The translations under genes and the position numbers were made by a program. A stretch of 64,000 bases of DNA from Niveispirillum sp943370215 (GTDB lineage Bacteria > Pseudomonadota > Alphaproteobacteria > Azospirillales > Azospirillaceae): assembly GCA_943370215.1 (NCBI GenBank), contig CALRQC020000016.1, forward strand, positions 1-64,000, given 5' to 3'. Positions within the stretch are counted from its first letter, which is position 1, and each line of letters opens with the position of its first letter. The notes beneath the pieces were generated by a model, which was given only the letters and a program-made list of their open reading frames with translations, had not been told where the DNA came from and did not search any database. Positions 18,318 through 27,654 of this stretch are shown here, piece by piece.

Positions 18318-19157
18318 TCAGAACATCCAGTCCCAGGCGCGGGTCAGGAAGGAGGGTTTTTCCCCGCGCGCGGCCCGGTTCATCAGGGCATAGGTGTCCT
18401 GATACCAGACGCTGCCGGGATAATTATGGCCCAGCAGGGCAGCATTGGCCTGCGCCTCTTCCCGGATGCCCAGGGCCAGATAGGCCTCCACCATGCGGTG
18501 CAGGGCTTCGGGCACGTGGCTGGTGGTCTGATACTCGTCGACCACCCGGCGGAAGCGCTTGATGGCGGCGACATATTCGCCGGTATTCAGATAGAAGCGC
18601 CCGACCTCCATGTCCTTGCCGGCCAGATGGTCGCGCGTCAGATCGATCTTCAGCTTGGCATCGCGGGCATAGGGCGTGGTGGGGAAGCGGCGCACCACCT
18701 CATTCAGGGCCTTCAGCGCCTCTTCCGTCGTGCTCTGGTCACGGCGCACGTCGGTGATGCGCTCATACTGGCAGAGCGCCTTCAGATAATAGGCATAGGG
18801 CGCATTGCGGTTGCCCGGATGCAGGGCGATGAAGCCATCCAGGGCGGCGATGGCATCGTCATACTTCATCGCCTCATAGTGCGAATAGGCAGACATCAGC
18901 TTGGCCCGCACCGCCCATTGGCTGTACGGGTGCTGGCGCTCGACCTCGTCGAACAGCAGGGCCGCCTTGCTGTAGTTCTTATTGTCGATGGCGTTGGACG
19001 CCTCGGTGTAGATCTGCTCCACCGGCCGCTCGACATAGGGGATCTCCTCCTTCTTGCCCGAGCAGGCGGTAAGGAGCAGTAAGGCGGCCGGCACCAGGTA
19101 ACGGGCGACGGCGGACGGGCGGACGGTGCGGGGCGTGCGAAGCATCGGCAATGACAA
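18318..19157 (-). CDS. bamD: Outer membrane protein assembly factor BamD
   Basis: A 279-residue lipoprotein of the BAM complex, which inserts beta-barrel proteins in the outer membrane. The signal peptide ends in lipobox LLTAC (lipidated Cys about residue 32). Five tetratricopeptide-like repeats follow, including YTEASNAIDNKNYSKAALLFDEVERQHP, AYSHYEAMKYDDAIAALDGFIALHPGN and YLNTGEYVAAIKRFRRVVDEYQ in outline. The order lpxC, bamD, recN is typical of alphaproteobacteria. The start may be Met1 (19157) or Met5. Confidence 0.94.
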   Translation of the reverse strand: MSLPMLRTPRTVRPSAVARYLVPAALLLLTACSGKKEEIPYVERPVEQIYTEASNAIDNKNYSKAALLFDEVERQHPYSQWAVRAKLMSAYSHYEAMKYDDAIAALDGFIALHPGNRNAPYAYYLKALCQYERITDVRRDQSTTEEALKALNEVVRRFPTTPYARDAKLKIDLTRDHLAGKDMEVGRFYLNTGEYVAAIKRFRRVVDEYQTTSHVPEALHRMVEAYLALGIREEAQANAALLGHNYPGSVWYQDTYALMNRAARGEKPSFLTRAWDWMF

Positions 19158-19287
19158 CCAAGCTCTGGGGCATGAATGCGGGAAGCCTTATAGCACGCGC
19201 GGGACGGCACCCGCCAAGCGGCAAACGACGCGCTATCATTACATGCACGCTTTTGCCGCCAAATCCTGGCGGAACAAAGGCATTTCA

Positions 19288-20064
19288 TCACGGATCGGGG
19301 CGCGCCGCGTTCTGCCCGGCCTGAATTTCCGGCAAATGGCGCAGAGATTCGTCAAAGCGGGCCCGTAAAGCAGCGCCCGCGTCGTCGTTGCGGAAGCAGA
19401 CATGCAGGCTTTTTTCCTCCAGCAGCCGGCCATTCAGCCGCAGGGCGGCGCGGTGGGGAATCAGGTCCGGGTCGGTGGCCAGCAGATATGACAGCACATT
19501 GCTGTCAATCACCACCAGATCCAGCCGGCCCGCCGCCAGCTTGCGCAGGTTGGTGGCATCATCGACCGCCGGTTCAACGTTCAGCCCGCCGGCGGCGGCC
19601 AGGGCATCGAATTCCGGATTATTGACATAGCCGCGCACGGTACCGATGCGCCGTCCGGCCAGATCGGGGAGCTGTGTCCAGGGGGCCGGTGCATCCACCC
19701 GTTCGGCAAAACCCAGCGGGCTGCTGCCAATCGGCTCCGACAGCAGACAGTGGCGTGCCATCGTGGCATCCCGATATTCCGGGAAATAACCCTGAAAATC
19801 GGGGTCATGCAGGCCGCTGGTCAGCGCCCGCTGCCAGGGCAGAAAATCCACCTGCAGCGCCAGGCCCGCCCCCGCCAGGGCGGCCTGAACGATGGCGGTG
19901 GAACGCCCCTGTGCGGGCAGGTTCGCGCCGGTGAAGGGTGGCCAGTCCAGGCTGGCCAGCCGCACCGAAGGCCCCGTCTGCGCCTGTGCCATGGCGGAAG
20001 AGCCCGGAAACCAGCCCAGGCCGATCAGCAAAAGGACAAGACGAAAGGCGCGAAGCTGGATCAT
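19288..20064 (-). CDS. Periplasmic solute-binding protein, family 3-like
   Basis: A 258-residue exported protein with a clear signal peptide (about residues 1-27, cleavage near SAMAQA). The mature part fits the two-lobe solute-binding fold of the amino-acid type (SBP_bac_3): VRLASLDWPPFTG at the start, LAGRRIGTVRGYVNNPEFDAL where lobe 2 begins, and LRKLAAGRLDLVVIDSNVLSYLL. No permease or ATPase gene is nearby, so it may be an orphan sensor-like binding protein rather than part of a transporter. It lies between lpxC and bamD on the same strand. Ligand unknown. Confidence 0.85.
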   Translation of the reverse strand: MIQLRAFRLVLLLIGLGWFPGSSAMAQAQTGPSVRLASLDWPPFTGANLPAQGRSTAIVQAALAGAGLALQVDFLPWQRALTSGLHDPDFQGYFPEYRDATMARHCLLSEPIGSSPLGFAERVDAPAPWTQLPDLAGRRIGTVRGYVNNPEFDALAAAGGLNVEPAVDDATNLRKLAAGRLDLVVIDSNVLSYLLATDPDLIPHRAALRLNGRLLEEKSLHVCFRNDDAGAALRARFDESLRHLPEIQAGQNAARPDP

Positions 20065-20165
20065 GGCCTGAGCGCGTGAGTGCCTGGAACAGAATGACCG
20101 ATCCTATATGGGTTCCGCGACGACTTTATGAACTATCCGTTGGATTGCCGCCGGCCAAAATGACA

Positions 20166-20194
20166 CCGGCCGGACATTATGGATGTCCGGCCGG
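20166..20194 (-). terminator. Probable terminator after lpxC
   Basis: A perfect 12-bp inverted repeat (CCGGCCGGACAT) with a 5-base loop lies about 50 bases after the lpxC stop codon. On the minus strand it is followed by TGTCATTTT, a short T run a few bases late. It separates lpxC from the solute-binding protein gene. Confidence 0.55.
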
Positions 20195-20242
20195 GCAGAA
20201 AATGCAGGTAAAAGAGCGGTATCGCGGAAACCGCGCGGGAGA

Positions 20243-21142
20243 TCAGGCGACCGTGGCCAGTTCTTCCTGCCAGACCGGGGCATCTTCGATGCGGTAATTG
20301 GCGGGATCGGCGAACAAGGCGCGCAGGACGGCATTGTTCATGCCGTGACCGCCACGGATGCCGTGGTAATGGCCCAGGATCTGGCCACCGGCCAGATAAA
20401 GGTCACCCACCGCATCCAGGATCTTGTGGCGAATGAATTCGTCCTGATAGCGCAGGCCGCCTTCATTCAGCACATGGTCGCCATCAATGACCACCGCATT
20501 GTCCAGCGAACCACCCAGGCCCAGACCGGCCTTACGCATCTGCTCCACCTCATGGGCGAAGCCGAAGGTGCGGGCGGCCGAAACCTCGTTCTTGAAGCTG
20601 GCCGGGTCGGTCAGGCGCAGGCTGCCTTCCTGGCGACGGATCAGGGCGGTATTGTCATAGATGATCTCCGCCCGGAAGCTGGAGGTCGGGGCCGGGCTCA
20701 AGGTCACCTTCTTGTCACCATCAACGGCGCTGACTTCCTTCAGCACGCGGATCACGCGGCGCGGCTTTTCCTGCACGCGGGTGCCGGCGCATTCGATCAG
20801 GAAGATAAAGGGGGCCGAGCTGCCATCCATGATCGGCACTTCGGCGGCGCTCACCTCCACATAGGCATTGTCGATGCCGCAGCCGCGCAGCGCGGCCATC
20901 AGATGTTCGACCGTGCCGATGGTGGCGCCATGTTCATTGCGCATCAGGGTGCAGAGGCGGGTATCGGCCACCAGATCCCAACGGGCCGGGATCACACCCT
21001 GGCCTTCCGGCAGATCGGTGCGGATAAAAACGATACCGGTATCGACCGGTGCCGGGCACAGAGTCAGATGGACCCGACGGCCGGAATGAAGGCCGATGCC
21101 CATGCAATCGATCGTGGAATTCAGAGTCTGTTGCCAGGACAT
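20243..21142 (-). CDS. lpxC: UDP-3-O-acyl-N-acetylglucosamine deacetylase
   Basis: The 299-residue zinc enzyme of the committed step of lipid A synthesis. Zinc ligands are visible as His80 (VEHLMAALRG), His239 and Asp243 (RHKILDAVGDL). The catalytic histidine lies near residue 266 in GIRGGHGMNN. MGIGLHSGRRV at the start is the usual substrate-entry motif. Length is normal. It follows ftsZ in the same direction, as in most alphaproteobacteria, but is separated from it by a terminator. Confidence 0.97.
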   Translation of the reverse strand: MSWQQTLNSTIDCMGIGLHSGRRVHLTLCPAPVDTGIVFIRTDLPEGQGVIPARWDLVADTRLCTLMRNEHGATIGTVEHLMAALRGCGIDNAYVEVSAAEVPIMDGSSAPFIFLIECAGTRVQEKPRRVIRVLKEVSAVDGDKKVTLSPAPTSSFRAEIIYDNTALIRRQEGSLRLTDPASFKNEVSAARTFGFAHEVEQMRKAGLGLGGSLDNAVVIDGDHVLNEGGLRYQDEFIRHKILDAVGDLYLAGGQILGHYHGIRGGHGMNNAVLRALFADPANYRIEDAPVWQEELATVA

Positions 21143-21476
21143 GGTATGTCCCCTTTTCCGATCAATCTAGACAGCGCCCCCGTGCAAAGCGATCCCGTTG
21201 CCTTCCCCATCCTTCCCCGGTGGGGTTTGCGCTGCGTTCCCTTCCCACAAGGCACTGCAACGCAACATCGGCATCCCTTCACCAGCTCAACATGAGGCTT
21301 GTCCCGGCAAGACACAAATCACTCTTTATTACCGATTGTTACGCAGCCATCGGATAACAGTATGATCTCACGTCACAATTTTGCCCAGATCGCCTCAACC
21401 CAAAGGAAAAGGGCCGGCCCCCGCCGGGCCGGCCCTTCATGGTGCAACGCGATAAATCCTTGATCTCGAACGATGT
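21143..21476. other. lpxC-ftsZ intergenic region
   Basis: A 334-base stretch without a gene. It holds the ftsZ terminator at its right end, and the lpxC promoter must lie within it, since lpxC is cut off from ftsZ read-through. The part around 21300-21400 is less GC-rich, but I could not identify a convincing -35/-10 pair. Confidence 0.6.
21409..21437 (-). terminator. Rho-independent terminator of the dcw operon (after ftsZ)
   Basis: A perfect 12-bp stem (AAGGGCCGGCCC) with a 5-base loop lies about 40 bases beyond the ftsZ stop codon. On the minus strand it continues as CTTTTCCTTTGGG, a broken T tract. This marks the likely 3' end of the roughly 19-kb division and wall cluster. Confidence 0.78.
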
Positions 21477-23195
21477 TCAGTTCGCCTGGCGTCGCAGGAA
21501 GGCCGGGATGTCCAGCATATCCTCTTCGCTCTGCGGGGCCTTGGCGCGGGGGGCGGCATCGGCCGGATGGGCCTGGGGGGCGGCCTGCGGTGCCGGGGAC
21601 TGTACCGGCTGGGCGGCGGCGCGGGGCTGTTGGGCCTGGAAATGCGGTGCCGCCTGGGGCTGCGGTGCCGGTGCTGGCTGCTGGCGCGGGGCCTGCTGGC
21701 TGCCGCCGCCCAAGCCGAACATGCGGCTGAACAAGCCTGCCTTCTTCTCCACCGGGGGCGGGGTGAAGCGTTCGGGCACTTGGCTGTTGCTGCGGGGGGC
21801 CCCTTCAGCCGGGCGCGGCGGAATGAAGGCATCCTCCCGTCGGGCCGGAGCGGGCGGACGCATATCCACCGGGCGCAGTTCCTGAGCGGCCTGGACGTGC
21901 TGGGCATGGGCCGCCGCTTCCACCACCGGCTCGGCCAGCGGTGCAGCCTCGGCCACAGCGGCCGGCTGCGGGACAGCCACCGGTGCCGGCTGCATCGGTA
22001 CGGTCCCCGGCAGCGGCGCTGGGGTCATGTGGGCGTAATGTGGGGTAGCGGGCACACCGGGGATGCCGGCCGGCTGCAGGGTCGGGCGGGCAGGGATCCC
22101 GTTGGCTGTCGCGGCGGCGGCGGCCGGGACGGCCGGGAGCGGGGGAACGCCAGGGCGACGGGTGGCCGCGTTGGCGCCGTTGACCACCTGAAGCTGAGGC
22201 TGGGTTGCCGGGCGCGCCTGGTGGCCAGCATTGTCGATACCGGTGGCTACCACGGACACCCGCATCTTGCCGGACATGTTTTCATCAAAGGTGGAACCGA
22301 AGATGATGTTGGCTTCGGGGTCCACCTCATCGCGGATGCGGTTGGCCGCCTCATCCACCTCGAACAGGGTCATGTCATGACCGCCGGTGATGTTGATCAG
22401 CACGCCACGGGCACCCTTCATGCTGATATCATCCAGCAGCGGGTTGTTGATGGCGGCTTCGGCGGCGTCGATGGCGCGGTTGTCGCCCTCCGCCTCGCCG
22501 GTACCCATCATGGCCTTGCCCATCTCGCTCATCACGGTGCGGATATCGGCAAAGTCCAGGTTGATCAGGCCCGGCATCACCATCAGATCGGTGACACCAC
22601 GCACGCCAGCGTGCAGCACATCGTCGGCCAGTTTGAAGGCGTCGGCGAAGGTGGTCTTCTCATTGGCGATGCGGAACAGGTTCTGGTTCGGGATGATCAA
22701 CAGCGTGTCGACATACTGGGCCAGTTCCGTGATACCGGATTCGGCAGTGCGCATACGATGCGCGCCTTCGAAATTGAAAGGCTTGGTCACCACGCCGACG
22801 GTCAGGATGCCCTGTTCACGCGCCGCACGGGCGATGACGGGGGCAGCGCCCGTGCCCGTACCACCGCCCATGCCGGCGGTGATGAAGCACATGTTGGTGC
22901 CGTTCAGATGGCCCAGAATCTCTTCCAACTGTTCTTCCGCCGCCGCACGGCCGACATCGGGGCGGGAACCCGCCCCCAGGCCACGGGTGATGGTGGAGCC
23001 GAGCTGAACCCGCTTGGTGGCCAGATTGCCCTGCAGGGCCTGTGCGTCGGTATTGGCGACCACGAATTCGACCCCTTCCAGATTGGAACGGATCATGTTG
23101 TTCACGGCGTTGCCGCCGGCACCGCCGACACCAAACACGGTGATGCGGGGTTTGGTCTGTACTTCGACGCTGGGAATTCCGAGTTTCAGGCTCAT
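21477..23195 (-). CDS. ftsZ: Cell division GTPase FtsZ
   Basis: The 572-residue tubulin homologue that builds the Z ring. The N-terminal GTPase domain has VGGAGGNAVNNM (22-34) and the tubulin signature GGGTGTGAAPV (residues 110-120). NLDFADIRTVM is the T7 loop that activates hydrolysis in the next subunit. After about residue 325 comes a long Pro/Ala/Gln-rich linker of over 200 residues, and the chain ends with the conserved partner-binding peptide DIPAFLRRQ. The linker is long for the family but typical of alphaproteobacteria. GAGGAG lies 8 bases before the ATG. Confidence 0.98.
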   Translation of the reverse strand: MSLKLGIPSVEVQTKPRITVFGVGGAGGNAVNNMIRSNLEGVEFVVANTDAQALQGNLATKRVQLGSTITRGLGAGSRPDVGRAAAEEQLEEILGHLNGTNMCFITAGMGGGTGTGAAPVIARAAREQGILTVGVVTKPFNFEGAHRMRTAESGITELAQYVDTLLIIPNQNLFRIANEKTTFADAFKLADDVLHAGVRGVTDLMVMPGLINLDFADIRTVMSEMGKAMMGTGEAEGDNRAIDAAEAAINNPLLDDISMKGARGVLINITGGHDMTLFEVDEAANRIRDEVDPEANIIFGSTFDENMSGKMRVSVVATGIDNAGHQARPATQPQLQVVNGANAATRRPGVPPLPAVPAAAAATANGIPARPTLQPAGIPGVPATPHYAHMTPAPLPGTVPMQPAPVAVPQPAAVAEAAPLAEPVVEAAAHAQHVQAAQELRPVDMRPPAPARREDAFIPPRPAEGAPRSNSQVPERFTPPPVEKKAGLFSRMFGLGGGSQQAPRQQPAPAPQPQAAPHFQAQQPRAAAQPVQSPAPQAAPQAHPADAAPRAKAPQSEEDMLDIPAFLRRQAN

Positions 23196-23359
23196 TTGGG
23201 GCTGCTCCTCTGGCGGGGGAGGGGATCTTTGGCGGTGGCCCTGGGGGTAGGGCCGATCATCGGGTCAATCGGGGCGTATCAGGCTTGGGCTGCCGGTGGG
23301 CGGGCACTGGCCTGGGGGCACGGTCTTCGTCGGCGATCCTTCATGGCGGCGGCTCCATC

Positions 23360-24640
23360 TTAAAGATTCTCCCGCAGCCAGAGATTCACCCGGCCCCACA
23401 GGCTGGCCGGCTTTTCATCCAGCGGTGTCAGGGCCGGCATTTCATGGGTCTGTTGCATCGCATAGGCCAGCAGGCCGGCGGCAGAGGCAAAGGCCGGACC
23501 CGACAGGTTGCTGGCCAGCCCGCCGATGCGCAGCGGGCGGCCCAGCCGCACCTGCTTGTCCAGCACATTGGCCGCCAGCTCGCGCACGCCTGACAATTGG
23601 CTGGCGCCACCGGTCAGCACCACGCGGCGACCGGCGGCCTTGGCAAAGCCCGAGCCTTCCAGCCGGCCACGCACCAGCTCGAAAATCTCTTCCAGCCGGG
23701 GCTGGATGATGCTGACCAGATAGGATTTCGGCACATGGTTGCCCTGGCCGCGCTCTTCCTCCCCCACCTGGGGGACGTCGATCATCTCCCGCTCGTCAGA
23801 GACGGCGGCGGCGGCACTGCCATGCAGGGTCTTCAGCCGTTCGGCATCCACCACGGTGGTGGTCAGGCCACGGGCGATATCGTTGGTGACATGCACACCG
23901 CCCAGCGGAATGCTGTCGCACCAGACCATCTTGCCATCATTGAACACGGCGATGCTGGTGGTGCCGCCACCCATATCGATCAGGGTGACGCCCAGATCCA
24001 TCTCGTCTTCCACCAGACAGGACAGGCCGGAGGCATAGGGGCTCATCACGAACCCCTCCACCCCCAGATGGCAGCGCCCGACGCACGTAGTCAGGTTGCG
24101 CACCGGGCTGGCGGCCGCGGTGACGACATTCATCCGCACGCCCAGACGTTCGCCCACCATGCCGCGCGGATCGCGGATGCCCTTCGACCCGTCAATGGCA
24201 TAGCCGACCGGGATGGAATGGATCAGTTCGGCATCGGTTGACACATCCAGCCGGCGGGCCTGGGCCAGGGCCCGGCGCACATCGGCATCGCCGATCTCCG
24301 GCCCGGTCACCGGGGTTTCCACCGTCAGGGTCTGGCTTTCCGGCTGGCCGCCTGACAGGCTGACCAGCACCTGACGGATCTGCTCACCCGCCATCGTCTC
24401 CGCGGCATGGACGGTGGTGCCGATGGCGGTCTCTGCCGCTTCCATATCGACGATGCCGCCGGAGCGCACGCCCCGGCTGACCTGATGGCCAATGCCGACC
24501 ACGCGGATGGAGCCGGGATCATCCACCTTGGCGATGAAACAAACCACCTTCGTCGAGCCCACATCCAGGGCCGCGATGGTGCCGCCGCGCGTCACCTTGC
24601 GCGGGCCTTTACGGGTATTCAGTGCGCCGGGAAATGCCAT
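23360..24640 (-). CDS. ftsA: Cell division protein FtsA
   Basis: A 426-residue actin-like ATPase that ties FtsZ to the membrane. It shows phosphate-1 IAALDVGSTKVVCFIAK (21-37), the SHS2/1C region, phosphate-2 VTLIDMGGGTTSIAVF, and the adenosine motif VVLTGGASQLSGV. The C-terminal WGRVNLWLRENL is the amphipathic membrane-targeting helix. The basic 15-residue N-terminal extension before the actin fold is common in this class. It follows ftsQ by 12 bases. The 164-base gap before ftsZ may hold an internal ftsZ promoter, though none is obvious. Confidence 0.97.
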   Translation of the reverse strand: MAFPGALNTRKGPRKVTRGGTIAALDVGSTKVVCFIAKVDDPGSIRVVGIGHQVSRGVRSGGIVDMEAAETAIGTTVHAAETMAGEQIRQVLVSLSGGQPESQTLTVETPVTGPEIGDADVRRALAQARRLDVSTDAELIHSIPVGYAIDGSKGIRDPRGMVGERLGVRMNVVTAAASPVRNLTTCVGRCHLGVEGFVMSPYASGLSCLVEDEMDLGVTLIDMGGGTTSIAVFNDGKMVWCDSIPLGGVHVTNDIARGLTTTVVDAERLKTLHGSAAAAVSDEREMIDVPQVGEEERGQGNHVPKSYLVSIIQPRLEEIFELVRGRLEGSGFAKAAGRRVVLTGGASQLSGVRELAANVLDKQVRLGRPLRIGGLASNLSGPAFASAAGLLAYAMQQTHEMPALTPLDEKPASLWGRVNLWLRENL

Positions 24641-24652
24641 GTCCGCCGCCCC

Positions 24653-25567
24653 TCAGATCTTCTGCTTCTTTTCCGGCGGCTTGCGCCGCAGGTCGGCCGC
24701 CATGGCCGATGTCTGGATGGCCAGCCGGTCGGGCATACGCAGATCAATCGATACTACATCCTTGTCCAGCACCTGATTGGTCTGCTGGATCAGCGCCAAC
24801 TGGTGCAGGGCCTCCGGCACCTCATGTTCGGGGAGCCGAACCTCCACACCGTTCTTAAGCTGAAGGTTCCAGCGCCGTCCGGCCACCAACACGGCAGCCT
24901 CCACCCGTTCCGCGATGGTCGGTTCGACGGCCAGTTGACGTAGCAAGTCCGGCCCGCGTGCCGGCGCATCAGCGCCCACCAGCATGGGCAGGTTCGGCCA
25001 ACGCGACAGGTCTTCATCGGTCAGCACCACGCCATCGGCATCCACCAGGCGCAACTGCCGGTCATGCTGCCACAGCGCCATCGGCTTGCGTTCCTTGATG
25101 GCGACGAAGATGGTATCCGGCAGGCGGCGTTCCACCCGCGCTTCCGCCACCCAGGGAATCTGTTCCAGTGCCAGCCGGGCGGCGTGGGGATCAAAGGCCA
25201 GGATCGGGCTGCCCCGCTGCACGCCCAATGCGGCCAGCATGTCGGCCTTGGCGGTGCGCTTGCGTCCCTGCACAAAAACTTCCCCGACCGACAGGCCGGC
25301 ATCCGTTGATGCGTGCATGAATTTATCGGTGACCAGCGACACCAGCATGGCAGCCTGACCGCCGGCCCAGGCCCAGCCGCCCACAGCCGCCAGCAGCAGC
25401 AAGGGTGCGGCGGTGCGGCTGATGCGCATGGCAGGGCCGGCCCATCGCGGCATGGCGCGGCGGCGGTTGGCCTCCTGCGCTGCACGCAATGTGGCCCGCC
25501 GCGCCGTTTCGGCGAAGCGGGCCCGGGGATTGTCGGGGATGGCGTCGGCGGGCGTCACACGTGGCAT
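24653..25567 (-). CDS. ftsQ: Cell division protein FtsQ
   Basis: A 304-residue bitopic membrane protein of the divisome. A basic cytoplasmic tail of about 75 residues and one membrane helix (APLLLLAAVGGWAWAGGQAAML in outline) are followed by a POTRA domain beginning near VGEVFVQGRKRTAKADMLAAL, then the beta domain that contacts FtsB/FtsL. The ATG at 25567 overlaps the end of ddl by 13 bases and has GGAGCGAG upstream. An in-frame ATG at 25687 would intrude 120 bases further into ddl. Confidence 0.94.
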   Translation of the reverse strand: MPRVTPADAIPDNPRARFAETARRATLRAAQEANRRRAMPRWAGPAMRISRTAAPLLLLAAVGGWAWAGGQAAMLVSLVTDKFMHASTDAGLSVGEVFVQGRKRTAKADMLAALGVQRGSPILAFDPHAARLALEQIPWVAEARVERRLPDTIFVAIKERKPMALWQHDRQLRLVDADGVVLTDEDLSRWPNLPMLVGADAPARGPDLLRQLAVEPTIAERVEAAVLVAGRRWNLQLKNGVEVRLPEHEVPEALHQLALIQQTNQVLDKDVVSIDLRMPDRLAIQTSAMAADLRRKPPEKKQKI

Positions 25568-26490
25568 CGGGCTCGCTCCACTATCCAGGCGCACAGATCG
25601 GCATAGGCAATGCCGCGTGCGGCAGCCTGTTCCGGCAACAGAGACAGGGGCGTGAAGCCCGGCTGCGTGTTGGTTTCCAGAAAACACAGACCGCTGATGC
25701 CGGGCTTGCTGTCATCCCAGCGGAAATCGGAGCGGGACACCGGCTCACAGCCCAGCACCCGGTGGGCCAGCAGCGCCAGGCGCTTGGCCTCTGCCGCCAC
25801 CTCTTCCGGGATTTGCGCCGGGCAGATATGGGTGGCGCCGCCATCGGTATATTTGGCGGTATAGTCGAAGAAATTCTGGGTCGGCACGATCTCCGTAACC
25901 GCCAGTGCCTCATCCCCCATGATGCCGACGGTCAGTTCCCGGCCGGGAATGAACTGTTCCACCAGTACCTTGTCGCCATAGACCCAGGTATCTTCGGCCA
26001 GCACGGTGAAATTATCACCGGCCTTGACGATGCGCACCCCAACGGACGAGCCCTCATCCACCGGCTTCACCACATAGGGCGGGGGCAGCACATGGCCGGC
26101 CAGCACCTGATCCCTGGTCGCCACCACGCCATCGGCCACCGGCATCCCCGCCGTGGCCAGCAGGCGCTTGGTCATTTCCTTGTCCATGGCGATGGCAGAG
26201 GATTTGACGCTGGAATGGGTATAGGGCAGGCCCAGATATTCCAGCACGCCCTGGATCAGCCCATCCTCCCCACCCCTTCCATGCAGGGCGTTGAACACCG
26301 CGTCCGGGCGCGGATGCGACAAGGCGGCGATCAAGGCTGCCAGATCACGCTTCACATCCACACGGGTGACGCGATAACCCTTTTCTTCCAGCGCCGTGGC
26401 GATATTGGCCCCGCTGACGAGCGACACTTCGCGCTCGGCAGACCAGCCACCCATCAGGACGGCGACATGCTTCGCGTTCGTCTCACCCAT
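25555..26490 (-). CDS. ddl: D-alanine--D-alanine ligase
   Basis: A 311-residue ATP-grasp enzyme that makes D-Ala-D-Ala for the peptidoglycan stem. VAVLMGGWSAEREVSL starts the family sequence, HGRGGEDGLIQGVLEYLGLPYTHS is the substrate loop, and GLCFLETNTQPGFTPLSLLPEQA is the metal-binding C terminus. The ATG at 26490 follows GGGGGAG at ideal spacing. The in-frame ATGs at 26508 and 26694 would add non-family residues. A 228-base gap separates it from murB, the largest gap inside the cluster. Confidence 0.95.
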   Translation of the reverse strand: MGETNAKHVAVLMGGWSAEREVSLVSGANIATALEEKGYRVTRVDVKRDLAALIAALSHPRPDAVFNALHGRGGEDGLIQGVLEYLGLPYTHSSVKSSAIAMDKEMTKRLLATAGMPVADGVVATRDQVLAGHVLPPPYVVKPVDEGSSVGVRIVKAGDNFTVLAEDTWVYGDKVLVEQFIPGRELTVGIMGDEALAVTEIVPTQNFFDYTAKYTDGGATHICPAQIPEEVAAEAKRLALLAHRVLGCEPVSRSDFRWDDSKPGISGLCFLETNTQPGFTPLSLLPEQAAARGIAYADLCAWIVERARCHV

Positions 26491-26718
26491 CACACCAAAC
26501 TCCCCCATGGCCCGCATACACAAGAATGCGGACGTAACGGCCGAACATTTCGGCAACTTTTGCGCATACGCAAGATTTTGTGTGACGGCCAGCATATCCG
26601 CCCACAAAATCCGGTGTAAGCGAGGCGTTGAGCGGTCGCAAGCGGCAATCTGCGCCGCTTTCAAAAAAGCCGAGGGCGCTAACCCGAAGGTCATGGGGGA
26701 GGGGATGGGTGAACGTGT
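26491..26718. other. murB-ddl gap inside the division cluster
   Basis: A 228-base gap in an otherwise tightly packed operon, visibly richer in A and T than its flanks between about 26520 and 26660. It could hold an internal promoter for ddl-ftsQ-ftsA-ftsZ. I see no clear promoter, hairpin or CtrA-type TTAA-N7-TTAA site. Confidence 0.45.
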
Positions 26719-27654
26719 TCATCCGGCCCCCCCATGCGAATGGGATACGCCGATCCGCCGTATCTCCCAACGCAAGTCTATGCCGCTCTGCGCTTTCACG
26801 CGGCGGCGGACTTCCTCGCCCAAGGACTCGATATCGTCTGCGGTGGCATCGCCCAGATTGATCAGAAAATTGCAGTGTTTCTCGCTGATCTGCGCGCCGC
26901 CGATGGTCAACCCGCGACAACCGGCCGCATCGATCAGTTGCCAGGCCTTATGCCCGTCAGGATTGGCGAAGGTGGAACCGCCGGTGCGGGCGCGCACCGG
27001 CTGGCTGTCGGCGCGGGCCTGCTGGATCGCCTCAATCCGCGCCTGGATGGCGTCCTTGTCATCCAGGCTGCCGCGCAGGGCGGCGGCGGTGAAGATGACA
27101 TCCTCGGGCAGGCCGCAATGGCGGTAGGTCAGATGCAGCTCATCGCGCGTCCAGCGCCGGCTATGGCCCTGGCCGTCAACCCCTTCGGCCCAGTCGATCA
27201 CATCCACCAGTTCCCCGCCATAGGCCCCGCCATTCATGCGGATGGCCCCGCCGATGGTGCCGGGAATGCCGGACAGGAATTCCAGTCCCGCCAAGCCGGC
27301 CTGCTGTGCCGTCAGCGCCACGTTCAAATCCAGCGCGCCAGCGCCGGCAATGATCATTTCGCCTTCGACATGAATCTCGGCAAAGGCGCCGCCCAGGCGG
27401 ATCACCACACCCGGCACCCCGCCATCGCGGACCAGCAGGTTCGACGCCACACCGATCACCGTCACCGGCACATCGGCGGGGCAGCGGGCGCGGAAATAGG
27501 CCAGATCATCCCGGTCGGCCGGACGGAACAGCAGTTCGGCATTGCCGCCGACCCGGAACCAGGTGGTCGGCCCCAGCGGCGCGTCGGCCACCAGCCGCCC
27601 GCGCAGGTCGGGTGCCTGTTCCTTGATCCGGTCGAGCAGCAGGGAGGCAGCCAT
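26719..27654 (-). CDS. murB: UDP-N-acetylmuramate dehydrogenase
   Basis: The 311-residue FAD enzyme that reduces UDP-GlcNAc-enolpyruvate to UDP-MurNAc. TTWFRVGGNAELLFRP and ITVIGVASNLLVRDGG-like segments form the FAD site, GLAGLEFLSGIPGTIGGAIRMNGGAYGGE is the central signature, and SGIDLRWEIRRIG closes the family fold. It lacks the extra residues of type I (E. coli) MurB, so it is the shorter type II. Its ATG overlaps the murC stop by one base (TGATG), which indicates translational coupling. Confidence 0.96.
   Translation of the reverse strand: MAASLLLDRIKEQAPDLRGRLVADAPLGPTTWFRVGGNAELLFRPADRDDLAYFRARCPADVPVTVIGVASNLLVRDGGVPGVVIRLGGAFAEIHVEGEMIIAGAGALDLNVALTAQQAGLAGLEFLSGIPGTIGGAIRMNGGAYGGELVDVIDWAEGVDGQGHSRRWTRDELHLTYRHCGLPEDVIFTAAALRGSLDDKDAIQARIEAIQQARADSQPVRARTGGSTFANPDGHKAWQLIDAAGCRGLTIGGAQISEKHCNFLINLGDATADDIESLGEEVRRRVKAQSGIDLRWEIRRIGVSHSHGGAG

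Noticed and set aside
26491..26718. CtrA binding site (TTAA-N7-TTAA) controlling ddl-ftsQ-ftsA-ftsZ
   Set aside because: No matching motif in this gap or in the ftsA-ftsZ gap.
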